From the NCBI GenBank assembly GCA_964431365.1, contig CAYSJJ010000005.1, positions 33,127-97,126 of the forward strand: a stretch of DNA of 64,000 nt. Direction: 5' to 3'. Made by a program: the position numbers and the translations under genes. The notes beneath the pieces are model-generated. The model searched no databases. It was not told where the DNA came from and saw only the letters and a list, made by a program, of their open reading frames with translations. Each line of letters opens with the position of its first letter. The stretch's first letter is position 1. Shown here one piece after another: positions 1-6,857 of this stretch. This stretch comes from Geomobilibacter sp964431365 (GTDB taxonomy: Bacteria > Desulfobacterota > Desulfuromonadia > Geobacterales > DSM-12255).

Positions 1-855
1 GACAACTTCATCGCCGACCGGTCGAAGCTGAAGCGGGAGATCCTGCCGGCCATGATCGACTGGCTGGAGCGGCGGAAACACCCCTTCTCCTTCTTCACCG
101 AGGCGTCCATCAACCTGGCGGATGATCCCGAACTGATGGAGCTGATGGTGCGGGCAGGTTTCGAGGAGGTCTTCGTCGGCATCGAAACGCCCCATGACGG
201 GGGGCTGCACGAGAGCGGTAAGGTCCAGAACCGGAACCGCGACCTGATCGCCAGCGTCCGGAAGATCCAGCACGCCGGGCTGCAGGTGCAGGGAGGGTTC
301 ATCGTCGGCTTCGACAGCGACCCCCCCTCCATCTTCGAGAAACAGATCTGCTTCATCCAGGAGAGCGGCATCGTCACCGCCATGGTCGGCATGCTCACCG
401 CCCTGCGGGGGACCAAGCTCCACAGCCGGCTGGCGGAGGAGGGGCGGCTCCTGCGCGATGCCACCGGCAACAACACCGCCATTGCCCTGAACTTCGTTCC
501 TCGCCTCCCCATGGAGACGCTGGTGGAGGGATACCGCACGATCCTCTCCACCATCTACGCACCCAAGCCTTACTACCAGAGGCTTCTCAGGTTCCTCAAC
601 GAATACCGGCCGGTCAGGAGCGGCAGCCCCCGACTGCGGTGGTGTCACCTCCGCGCCCTGGTGACATCCATGCTCGTCCTCGGGGTGGTGGGGAGTGAGC
701 GGCTCCAGTACTGGCGGCTCTTCTTCTGGTCCCTGCTCCGGCGGCCACGGCTCTTCCCCCTGGCCATCACCCTTGCCATCTACGGGTTCCACTTCCGGAA
801 GATCACCGAGCAGATAGGCGCCCGCGACGCATTGGACGCCTGCTGCCCGGAATAG
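1..855 (+). CDS. B12-binding/radical SAM family protein, 3' part only
   Basis: This is the C-terminal part of a gene that starts before the window; the frame is open from base 1. The visible protein begins with DNFIADRSK, the conserved segment that follows the radical SAM core strand in B12-binding radical SAM proteins (often written DDNFIGD). It continues through an EASINLADDPELMELM segment and a GIETP motif typical of the TIM barrel of this family. The last ~130 residues match the general layout of the DUF4070-type C-terminal extension. The SAM-cluster cysteines and B12 domain would lie upstream and cannot be seen. The substrate is unknown. It ends 35 bp from a convergent cytochrome gene. 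Confidence 0.75.
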   Translation, partial: DNFIADRSKLKREILPAMIDWLERRKHPFSFFTEASINLADDPELMELMVRAGFEEVFVGIETPHDGGLHESGKVQNRNRDLIASVRKIQHAGLQVQGGFIVGFDSDPPSIFEKQICFIQESGIVTAMVGMLTALRGTKLHSRLAEEGRLLRDATGNNTAIALNFVPRLPMETLVEGYRTILSTIYAPKPYYQRLLRFLNEYRPVRSGSPRLRWCHLRALVTSMLVLGVVGSERLQYWRLFFWSLLRRPRLFPLAITLAIYGFHFRKITEQIGARDALDACCPE

Positions 856-889
856 TCGGTGCCGGTGCCAACGGACTACGGCTAGCTGC

Positions 890-1174
890 TTACTTGTGAT
901 GGCACTCGCTGCACTTGGTGGGACCGGCGTTCCCTTTCACGTGGCACCCCTTGCAGACGTCGTGGGCCATCTCCTTGCCGAACCCTTCGATCTTTCCACC
1001 CTGGCCGGATGCGTGACAGGGGGTGCAGACATGTTTCATGTCAATATGCTTCTGGTGTTCGAAGGCGACGTTGCCGCTCTTGGCCGGGAGATCCATGGTT
1101 TGCTTCGGCTCTTCCGCACAGGCCAGACCGGTACTGAGGATGGTTGCTGCAGTGAGGGCGATGATCAGTTTCAT
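890..1174 (-). CDS. PpcA-family periplasmic triheme cytochrome c7
   Basis: A 94-residue protein with an N-terminal signal peptide (MKLIIALTAATILSTGLACA) and three CXXCH haem sites: CTPCH, CKGCH and CSECH. The segment KIEGFGKEMAHDVCKGCH and the ending GPTKCSECHHK closely resemble PpcA-type cytochromes c7 of Geobacter, which carry electrons across the periplasm from the inner membrane to outer-membrane cytochromes. His residues upstream (FEHQKHIDMKHVC) fit the bis-His ligation of this family. The start at 1174 is chosen because AAAGGAG lies 6 nt upstream; an in-frame start at 1210 would put 12 charged residues before the signal peptide. Which Ppc paralogue it is (A to E) cannot be decided here. 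Confidence 0.92.
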   Translation of the reverse strand: MKLIIALTAATILSTGLACAEEPKQTMDLPAKSGNVAFEHQKHIDMKHVCTPCHASGQGGKIEGFGKEMAHDVCKGCHVKGNAGPTKCSECHHK

Positions 1175-1211
1175 GAGCGCTCCTTTCGTACAACCTTTTA
1201 TTTTTCGCATA

Positions 1212-1239
1212 AGTATAGACGTTCGCCGGCCGGCTGCAA
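1212..1239 (-). promoter_or_regulatory. Putative sigma-70 promoter for the Ppc-type cytochrome
   Basis: On the minus strand TTGCAG is followed after 16 nt by TATACT. It lies about 38 nt upstream of the chosen cytochrome start. The -10 is good (5 of 6); the -35 is weak. Confidence 0.45.
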
Positions 1240-1302
1240 GCTCACCTCCGTAAACTGATGCGCAGGTGGGAGAGTGAGCGCTGCCGGCAAGGGAATCTTT
1301 GT

Positions 1303-1331
1303 TTGCCGTTGTCGCGGAATCGCGCTATCTT
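1303..1331 (+). promoter_or_regulatory. Putative sigma-70 promoter for the OmpH-like gene
   Basis: TTGCCG, a 17-nt spacer and TATCTT, about 50 nt upstream of the OmpH-like start. Each box matches consensus at 4 of 6 positions. Confidence 0.45.
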
Positions 1332-1383
1332 CACCCGGCCGGACATATTCCCGGCAGGCGCTGCCTGCCGTCACGAGGTGAAC

Positions 1384-2025
1384 ATGCGCAGCATTCGCAG
1401 AACTCTCTGTACCGCGGTTTTCCTGGCCGCCGCAGCGGTCGTCCCGGCCATGGCAGGCACCGACGGTGCAACGCCCGCCGTCATACCCGCTCCCCCTGCG
1501 GCAACAGCTCCGGCTCCCGCCGTTGCTGCGACCCCGCAGGAGCAGAAAAAGGTCGGGCCCTACCAGACCCTCCGGATCGGCTATCTGGACATCACCCGGA
1601 TCGGCAACGAGTCGTCGCCGGGAAAGGCGGCCCAGGGCCGCCTCAAGGCAAAGGCCGAGAAGTATCAGTCTCAGATAGCAGCCAAGCAGAAGCAGCTGGA
1701 GAAGCAGAAGGCCGCCATCGAGGCGAAGCTGCCGTCCATGCTCCCGGAGCAGCGGGCCGCCAAGGCCAGGGAGTTCGAAAAAAAGGTGGAGGAGTACCGG
1801 AAGTTCGTGCAGAACGCCGAAAAGGAGATGAAGCCCCTGGAGGAGGAACTTACCCGCTCTCTGGTCGGGATGATCGAAAAGGTGGCCTCAGACTACGGCA
1901 AGGCCAACGGCTATGCCGCCATCGTGGTGAAGAAGGAGCTGCTCTACCAGGGGAGCGTGGTGGCGGTGCAGGATGTGACCGAAGATATCCTCAAACTGGT
2001 CAACGAACAGGGGGAGAAGAAGTAG
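1384..2025 (+). CDS. OmpH/Skp-family periplasmic chaperone-like protein
   Basis: A 213-residue secreted protein. After a signal peptide ending near VVPAMAG there is a Pro/Ala-rich linker, then an OmpH/Skp-type domain: the strand RIGYLDITRI, a long charged coiled coil (about residues 85-160, rich in Lys, Glu and Gln), and a C-terminal return strand around GYAAIVVKKELLYQG. Skp homologues hold unfolded outer-membrane proteins in the periplasm. The start at 1384 is chosen because GAGGTG lies just upstream and the signal peptide begins there; an upstream in-frame ATG at 1258 would add a non-signal leader. It stands alone, convergent with uup, so it is not in the usual bamA-skp-lpx operon and may be a paralogue. 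Confidence 0.82.
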   Translation: MRSIRRTLCTAVFLAAAAVVPAMAGTDGATPAVIPAPPAATAPAPAVAATPQEQKKVGPYQTLRIGYLDITRIGNESSPGKAAQGRLKAKAEKYQSQIAAKQKQLEKQKAAIEAKLPSMLPEQRAAKAREFEKKVEEYRKFVQNAEKEMKPLEEELTRSLVGMIEKVASDYGKANGYAAIVVKKELLYQGSVVAVQDVTEDILKLVNEQGEKK

Positions 2026-2036
2026 CAGGAGCACTC

Positions 2037-2080
2037 ACCACGGCGACGCGGAGATGACCGCGTCTCCGTGCCTCCGTGGT
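2037..2080. terminator. Stem-loop between convergent genes
   Basis: GACGCGG and CCGCGTC form a perfect 7-bp stem around a 6-nt loop, extended outward by ACCACGG/CCGTGGT. It sits between the ends of the OmpH-like gene and uup. There is no T-run, so terminator function is uncertain. Confidence 0.4.
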
Positions 2081-2097
2081 TCAAATGCCGTTGCGGG

Positions 2098-3999
2098 TCA
2101 CTGCACTGCTCCCTCCCTGATCCCTTCCAGCTCTTCCCACCTCTGGTAGGCCGCGGTCAGCTCCTCTTCCAGTTGCGCCAGCCGGGCGTTGATCGCCGCG
2201 ACCTCGGTGCCGGCGGTCCGGTAAAAGTCCGGATCGGACAGGGTCCGGTGCAGGGACTCCTGCTCCTCCTCCAGAGCGGCGATCCGCTCCGGCAACGCTT
2301 CCAGTTCCCGCTCCTCCTTGAAGGTCAGTTTGCGGGGGCGCTCAGCCGGTTTTTTCGTCCTTTCCGACGCCGGTTTCGGCGCTGCCGTCACAACGGTTGC
2401 CTCTGCCGCCGCCAGCCTGAGCCAGTCGGCGTACCCCCCCACAGACTCCCGCACCGTGCCGTCGCCGGTCAGGACAAGGGTGCTGGTCACCACATTGTCC
2501 AGGAATTCCCGGTCATGGCTCACCAGGAGCAGGGTGCCGGAGTACTCCATCAGCAGGTCCTCCAGCAGGTCCAGGGTCTCGGCGTCCAGGTCGTTGGTCG
2601 GTTCGTCCATGACCAGCACGTTGGATGGCCTGGTGAAGAGCTTGGCCAGGAGGAGGCGGTTCCGCTCGCCGCCGGAGAGGATCCGTACCGGGGTCCTGGC
2701 CCGGTCCGGGGAGAAGAGGAAGTCCTGCAGGTAGCCGATGATATGACGGGGCTTGCCGTTGATGATGAGGGTGTCGTTCCCCTCTCCCACGTTCTCCTGG
2801 ACCGTTTTGTCGGGATCGAGCTGCTCACGCAGCTGATCGAAGTAGATGACCTCACGGCGGCTGCCGAGTCGCACCGTTCCTTCCGTCGGCTCCAGTTCCC
2901 CCAGCAGGATACGGAGCAGGGTGGTCTTGCCCGAGCCGTTCGGACCGATGATCCCCACCCGGTCCCCGCGCATGATGGTGGTGGTCAGGTTCCGGATGAT
3001 CGGCCGGCCGTCGTAGGCGAAGGACGCTCCTTCCGCCTCGGCCACCAGTGCACCGGAGCGGTCGGCCTCCTGCAGCTGCAGCTTCACCTGCCCGGTCCGC
3101 TCGCGGCGCTGACGCCACTCCTCGCGCATCTTCTTCAGCGCCCGTACCCGCCCTTCGTTACGGGTGCGGCGGGCCTTGATCCCCTGGCGGACCCACGCCT
3201 CCTCCTGGGCAAGCTTCTTGTCGAACAGGGCCTGGCGGGTGGCTTCCGCTGCCAGCAGCTCCTCCCGCCGCTCCACGAACGCCTCGTACCCGCAGGAAAA
3301 GGCATACAGCTTCCCCCGGTCCAGTTCGGCGATCCGGTTGGCCAGCCGCCGGGCAAAGGCCCGGTCGTGGGTGACGAACAGGAAGGTCTTGACCTGTTTG
3401 AGCAGGAACTCCTCCAGCCAGACGATGGTGTCGATGTCCAGGTGGTTGGTCGGTTCGTCCAGGAGGAGGATGTCGGGGGATGAGACCAGCGCCCGGGCCA
3501 GCAGCGCCCGCCGCTTGGTCCCGCCGGAGAGGGTGGCGAAGTCGGCATCGGGGTCGAGGGAGAGTCGGCCGAGGACCCGTTCCACCTCCTGGTGCAGGTG
3601 CCAGCCTCCCGTCTCCTCCAGCCCCTTCTGCAGCTGTTCAAGGCGCTTGAGCAGCTCCTGGGTCGCCTCGCTGGCCAGTCGATGGCTGACCTGATGGTAT
3701 TCGGCCAGGAGTGAGGTAGCCTCGCCCATTCCGCCGGCGACCACGTCGAAGACCGTCCCGGACAGGCCCTGGGGGATCTCCTGGGAGACCACGGCTACCT
3801 TGAGCCCCTGTTGACGATCTATTTCGCCCGATTCGGGGGGGAGTTCGCCGCTGATCACCTTCAGCAGCGTCGACTTGCCGGTGCCGTTGCGCCCCAGGAG
3901 GCAGAGCCGGTCGCCCGGTTCCAGTTGCAGCGAAATGCCGTCGAAGAGCGGCGGACCGCCAAAGGCGAGGGTGATGGCGCGCAGAGAAATCAGTGACAC
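2098..3999 (-). CDS. uup: ABC-F family ATPase Uup
   Basis: A 633-residue soluble protein with two ABC ATPase domains and no membrane segment. The first has Walker A GRNGTGKST, signature LSGGTKRR and Walker B ILLLDEPTNHLD. The second has GPNGSGKTT, LSGGERNR and VLVMDEPTNDLD. The interdomain linker (about residues 235-305) is highly charged, as in ABC-F factors that act on ribosomes. The C-terminal ~70 residues form a coiled coil (ERELEALPERIAALEEEQES), which distinguishes Uup from other ABC-F members and binds DNA in E. coli. The start codon is GTG at 3999, with AGGAG 5-6 nt upstream; no nearby ATG fits better. Length matches Uup (about 635). Confidence 0.92.
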   Translation of the reverse strand: MSLISLRAITLAFGGPPLFDGISLQLEPGDRLCLLGRNGTGKSTLLKVISGELPPESGEIDRQQGLKVAVVSQEIPQGLSGTVFDVVAGGMGEATSLLAEYHQVSHRLASEATQELLKRLEQLQKGLEETGGWHLHQEVERVLGRLSLDPDADFATLSGGTKRRALLARALVSSPDILLLDEPTNHLDIDTIVWLEEFLLKQVKTFLFVTHDRAFARRLANRIAELDRGKLYAFSCGYEAFVERREELLAAEATRQALFDKKLAQEEAWVRQGIKARRTRNEGRVRALKKMREEWRQRRERTGQVKLQLQEADRSGALVAEAEGASFAYDGRPIIRNLTTTIMRGDRVGIIGPNGSGKTTLLRILLGELEPTEGTVRLGSRREVIYFDQLREQLDPDKTVQENVGEGNDTLIINGKPRHIIGYLQDFLFSPDRARTPVRILSGGERNRLLLAKLFTRPSNVLVMDEPTNDLDAETLDLLEDLLMEYSGTLLLVSHDREFLDNVVTSTLVLTGDGTVRESVGGYADWLRLAAAEATVVTAAPKPASERTKKPAERPRKLTFKEERELEALPERIAALEEEQESLHRTLSDPDFYRTAGTEVAAINARLAQLEEELTAAYQRWEELEGIREGAVQ

Positions 4000-4076
4000 G
4001 GGGACTCCTGTAGATGCGGATCGATAAAGGGGACATCATCTCCTTTTTGCAGCAGTTCGTCAACCGTCAGCAGCGA

Positions 4077-4111
4077 AGAAGGGGGAGGGGCGCATGGCCC
4101 CTCCCCCTTCT
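4077..4111 (-). terminator. GC-rich hairpin downstream of the pgcA-like gene
   Basis: A perfect 15-bp stem, AGAAGGGGGAGGGGC against GCCCCTCCCCCTTCT, with a 5-nt loop lies 24 nt past the cytochrome stop codon. It is a strong hairpin but lacks a clean U-tract on either strand. Confidence 0.55.
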
Positions 4112-4134
4112 CTTCAGCACGATGTAACTGCGGT

Positions 4135-5817
4135 TTAGTTGGCGTTCACGAACGCCTTGATGTCGGTCAGGTTGGTGGCCGAAAGCGTGATCCCCTTGTG
4201 TCCCGCCACGCCGGCCGTCGGGAATTTGCCGCTGATCAGGCTCCCGGCGCCGGAGAGATCGGGCGCCGATCCTGTTGCGTCGTAGGTGCCGAGACTATGG
4301 CAGCCGGCGCAATTGGCGTCATACACCGCCTTCCCCGGCAGCGGGGCAGGCGTCGGTGTGGGAGTCGGTGTCGGGGCAGGTGTGGGCGCCGGCGTAGTGG
4401 TCGTCACCAGCGCGGCAGCGATGGCCTGGACCTCTGCCGTTGTCAGGACGCGGGTGGCGTACGGCGGAGCTGCCATGCGGGTCTGGATCTGGGCAGCGGT
4501 CGCCCCCTTCTTGGCCGAGGTGGCCAGAGGATTGTGGCAGGAGGCGCAGTTGGCGGTGTACAGTGCGGCCCCGTCAGGCGCGGGGGCCGGGGTCGGCGTA
4601 GGGGTGGGGGTTGGTGTCGGCGTCGGTGTGGTCACCAGCGCGGCAGCGATGGCCTGGACCTCTGCCGCAGTCAGGACTCGGGTGGCGTACGGCAGAGCTG
4701 CCATGCGGGTCTGGATCTGGGCCGCGGTCGCTCCCTTCTTGGCCGAGGTGGCCAGGGGATTGTGGCAGGAAGCGCAGTTGGCGGCGTAAAGCGCGGCTCC
4801 GTCGGGCGCGGGGGCCGGCGTGGGAGTCGGGGTCGGAACCGGCGTAGTGGAGAGGATGGTCACCCTGGTTGCCACGATTGCGCCGTTGGCGGAGAACCCT
4901 TCCACGAGGACCTTGACGTTGTTCGCCAGGCCGGTCAGGTTGAGCGCGGAGGCGTCGACGGTGATGCCGTCGACCATGAAGCTGGACTGCGACGCAAAAC
5001 CGGTCACCATTCCCTGCAGCCGGACGCTCTGGCCCTCTTCGGGCTCGACTTCGGCCTTGCGTACCTCGATCTCGGACGCGGCCAGCGTGCCGGTCAGGCC
5101 GGAAAGGGTCCCCTCAACCTTCACAAAGGCCCCGACAGAGAGCAGCGCCGGCAACTTCTTGCCGGAGGTCACCTGGAGGGAGCCGATGGTGAACGACTGG
5201 TCGGAGACGCCGGTTACTATCCCCCGGATCTTCACCGGGGTGCTGTTGGCGACGAACTGCGCAGACCTTTTGTGGATACGGGTCGCCTGAATGATCCCCC
5301 CCTCGCCGGGGAGGCCGTCGATCTTCACCATGTCGCCGGCTGCAAGGGCGGCCAGGCCGTAGACGCCGCTGAAGCGGGTGGATGCATCCACGAGGATGGT
5401 CTGCCCGAGAATGGTAAGCGTATTTCCGGCAACATCGACGCCGGCCACCGGTCCCTTCAGGAGGTTCTCGTGATGGATCTCCCGGGCCTCCCCCTTCTTC
5501 CCGTCATGGTCGCCGCGGATCTCGACCACCATCCCCACCTGGAGTTGATCGTCAGACGGATCGTCGTCGTTGTCCAGGGCGATTGACGCGCCGGCAACAT
5601 CGAACTGCACACCGTTGATGGAGAGGCTCCCGCTCGGGGACTTGGCGACGATGCCGGCCGCCTGGGTGCTGCCGGTAGCGGAGATATCGGTTATCACGCC
5701 GCTGGTAAGCTTGGCGGGAGCGGCACTGCTGCCGGTGGAACCGCCGCCACCACACCCCGCAAAGGAGAGGGCGGCTACTGCCAGTATGGTTGCAGAGATA
5801 ATGCGTTTGTAGTTCAT
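4135..5817 (-). CDS. pgcA: PgcA-like lipoprotein cytochrome: DUF5666-type repeats plus three monohaem domains
   Basis: A 560-residue putative outer-surface lipoprotein. The signal peptide ends in SFAGC followed by Gly/Ser. Residues ~35-325 hold about four small beta-rich repeats of the DUF5666 kind (recurring pattern VxGxVTGvs...sFtigg...v.V). The C-terminal half has three c-type domains, CASCH, CASCH and CAGCH, separated by Pro-Thr linkers (PTPTPTPAPAP). Three haem domains spaced by PT-repeats on a lipoprotein, behind GEMM-I riboswitches, is the layout of Geobacter sulfurreducens PgcA, which helps reduce Fe(III) oxides. I assign the name by this architecture, not by alignment. The start at 5817 has AGGAGG 6 nt upstream; the open frame extends to 6024 but that part overlaps the riboswitch terminator. 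Haem domains 1 and 2 are near-identical. Confidence 0.8.
   Translation of the reverse strand: MNYKRIISATILAVAALSFAGCGGGGSTGSSAAPAKLTSGVITDISATGSTQAAGIVAKSPSGSLSINGVQFDVAGASIALDNDDDPSDDQLQVGMVVEIRGDHDGKKGEAREIHHENLLKGPVAGVDVAGNTLTILGQTILVDASTRFSGVYGLAALAAGDMVKIDGLPGEGGIIQATRIHKRSAQFVANSTPVKIRGIVTGVSDQSFTIGSLQVTSGKKLPALLSVGAFVKVEGTLSGLTGTLAASEIEVRKAEVEPEEGQSVRLQGMVTGFASQSSFMVDGITVDASALNLTGLANNVKVLVEGFSANGAIVATRVTILSTTPVPTPTPTPAPAPDGAALYAANCASCHNPLATSAKKGATAAQIQTRMAALPYATRVLTAAEVQAIAAALVTTPTPTPTPTPTPTPAPAPDGAALYTANCASCHNPLATSAKKGATAAQIQTRMAAPPYATRVLTTAEVQAIAAALVTTTTPAPTPAPTPTPTPTPAPLPGKAVYDANCAGCHSLGTYDATGSAPDLSGAGSLISGKFPTAGVAGHKGITLSATNLTDIKAFVNAN
4403..4845 (-). repeat. Tandem duplication of a haem-domain-plus-linker unit
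   Basis: Two adjacent copies of a 228-bp unit (about 4403-4630 and 4631-4845, so 76 codons) inside the pgcA-like gene. Each encodes one CXXCH domain and part of a Pro-Thr linker. The DNA is nearly identical over the first ~195 bp of each, differing at a modest number of mostly synonymous sites, so the copying looks recent. Confidence 0.9.
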
Positions 5818-6022
5818 ATATCCTCCTGTGATGCATCTGCTTTGGAACGATTGTGTGCTCCGTGGAGCGTTGGTTGCCTCTGATGTGCCCGGGTCGCGGG
5901 CTGTCCGGTGCGAATTGGCCAGATTCTCATCGGCAAGCATGCGCGGCGCGGCCGACGTTGTACGTTTTCCCCAGAAGCCAGGGACCTTTTCACCTCCCGA
6001 GTGGCTGCCGGCCTTTGGCAAC

Positions 6023-6068
6023 AAAAAAGCCGGGTGCCTGAATATCGTGGATATTTCGGCAACCCGGC
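6023..6068 (-). terminator. Intrinsic terminator of the proximal riboswitch
   Basis: On the minus strand GCCGGGT, then a CGAAATATC/GATATTC inner stem, then ACCCGGC and TTTTTT. The 5' arm is made of the last strand of the aptamer, so ligand-bound aptamer and terminator should exclude each other. This is the arrangement of an ON switch. Confidence 0.88.
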
Positions 6069-6134
6069 TGTCTCGGTGAGACCCTGTAGGCTTTCCGCCC
6101 CATCCTCGCGGATGGTTTAGTATTATCGTTTATC
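6050..6134 (-). promoter_or_regulatory. GEMM-Ib (3',3'-cGAMP-type) riboswitch aptamer, proximal copy
   Basis: The minus strand reads GATAAACGATAATACTAAACC, then a CCATCC-GCGA-GGATGG hairpin with the GNRA tetraloop, GGCGGAAAGCC, a second hairpin (GGGTCTC/GAGAC), and AGCCGGGTTGCCG. This is the GEMM-I fold. In Vc2 numbering the base two positions 5' of the nucleotide before AAACC (position 20) is A, where c-di-GMP aptamers have G; A20 marks the GEMM-Ib class shown in Geobacter to prefer cAMP-GMP. The stacking A47 (GGAAAGCC) and C92 (GCCG) equivalents are kept. It lies about 230 nt upstream of the pgcA-like start. Confidence 0.88.
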
Positions 6135-6238
6135 GCCTATGTTTGTGTCGGCTTACCCCATGGAAGCGGGCCGGCACAAATTGTTCGCTAAGCGGTAATT
6201 TACTGGTGATGCGTCTCCTTATGCCGATTTTTGGCAAC

Positions 6239-6284
6239 AAAAAAGCCGGGACCGAATATCGGTGAGATATTTCGGCGACCCGGC
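6239..6284 (-). terminator. Intrinsic terminator of the distal riboswitch
   Basis: The minus strand has GCCGGG, a long inner stem CGAAATATC/GATATTCGG, CCCGGC and TTTTTT. Layout and flanking sequence (GTTGCCAAA after the T-run) match the proximal copy, showing that aptamer and terminator were duplicated as one ~216-bp unit. Confidence 0.88.
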
Positions 6285-6350
6285 TGTCTCGGTGAGACCC
6301 TGTAGGCTTTCCGTCCCATCCTCGCGGATGGTTTAGTATTATCGTCTATC
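6266..6350 (-). promoter_or_regulatory. GEMM-Ib (3',3'-cGAMP-type) riboswitch aptamer, distal copy
   Basis: This is a second aptamer with the same core as the proximal one: GATAATACTAAACC, the GCGA tetraloop hairpin, GGAAAGCC and AGCCGGGTCGCCG. Position 20 (Vc2 numbering) is again A. The predicted transcription start is about 20 nt upstream of the aptamer, so the RNA begins almost directly with it. With two aptamers and two terminators in series, both must be switched for read-through. Confidence 0.88.
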
Positions 6351-6378
6351 CACTGCTTGTTCTGCTCTGTGCAGCGCC

Positions 6379-6407
6379 AAGATAGGAGAACAGGCCGGGG
6401 GAGTCAA
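6379..6407 (-). promoter_or_regulatory. Sigma-70 promoter of the riboswitch/pgcA-like transcript
   Basis: On the minus strand TTGACT, a 17-nt spacer and TATCTT. The predicted start is near 6372, just upstream of the distal aptamer. The leader is therefore about 550 nt long. Confidence 0.75.
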
Positions 6408-6478
6408 GAAAAAAATTAATTCCTTAATGAATAATTTAGGTATTTCAGTATGTTGGGCTGGGTGATGGTGCGGTCCGG

Positions 6479-6841
6479 TCAGCCGCCAGCCCGTTTTGCC
6501 TTCATCCCCTTTTGCGACAGTTCTGCGACGATGAGATCGCAGTGGTCCCCCTGGATTTCTATGGTGCCGTCCTTGATCGTCCCGCCGGTACCGCAGCGGC
6601 GCTTCAAGGCCCCGGCCAACTCCTTCAACTCCTCGTCCGAGCCGGAGAGGCCGGTCACCACCGTGACGGTCTTGCCGCCGCGCCCCTTGGTTTCCCTCCT
6701 GACCCTGGCAATGCCGTCGCTTGTCGGCCGAATCGTCTGTTTCCGGCAGCTGCAGGCGCTGGCGGCCTTGCCGCAACCGGGGCAGACACGTCCCAGCTCG
6801 GACGACCAGACCAGCGACGAGCCACTCTGTTTTTTGCTCAT
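6479..6841 (-). CDS. yciH: SUI1/YciH-family translation initiation factor homologue
   Basis: A 120-residue protein. The N-terminal part has a Cys cluster (CPGCG...CSC), as in many bacterial YciH proteins. The C-terminal ~80 residues carry the SUI1/eIF1 fold: VRRETKGRGGKTVTVVTGL, LAGALKRRCGTGGTIKDG and IEIQGDH, ending in a helix. YciH binds the small ribosomal subunit and affects start-site fidelity. The start at 6841 is chosen because it follows GGGGGGA and clears the upstream gene; an in-frame ATG at 6868 would overlap that gene by 11 bp. It is 16 bp downstream of the RlmI-type gene and likely co-transcribed. Confidence 0.88.
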   Translation of the reverse strand: MSKKQSGSSLVWSSELGRVCPGCGKAASACSCRKQTIRPTSDGIARVRRETKGRGGKTVTVVTGLSGSDEELKELAGALKRRCGTGGTIKDGTIEIQGDHCDLIVAELSQKGMKAKRAGG

Positions 6842-6857
6842 GCGTTCCCCCCCGAAT

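Noticed and set aside
2068..3483. A 471-codon plus-strand frame opposite uup
   Set aside because: Antisense shadow of the ABC-F gene, whose Walker and signature motifs are all intact.
5818..6024. An N-terminal extension of the pgcA-like protein by 69 residues
   Set aside because: It would place coding sequence upstream of the AGGAGG site and signal peptide and reach into the riboswitch terminator.
6023..6350. Plain repeat element or two unrelated terminators
   Set aside because: Each copy has the full GEMM-I core (AAACC, GCGA tetraloop hairpin, GGAAAGCC, AGCCGGGT.GCCG) in the right order and orientation to the downstream cytochrome, so a riboswitch is the better reading.
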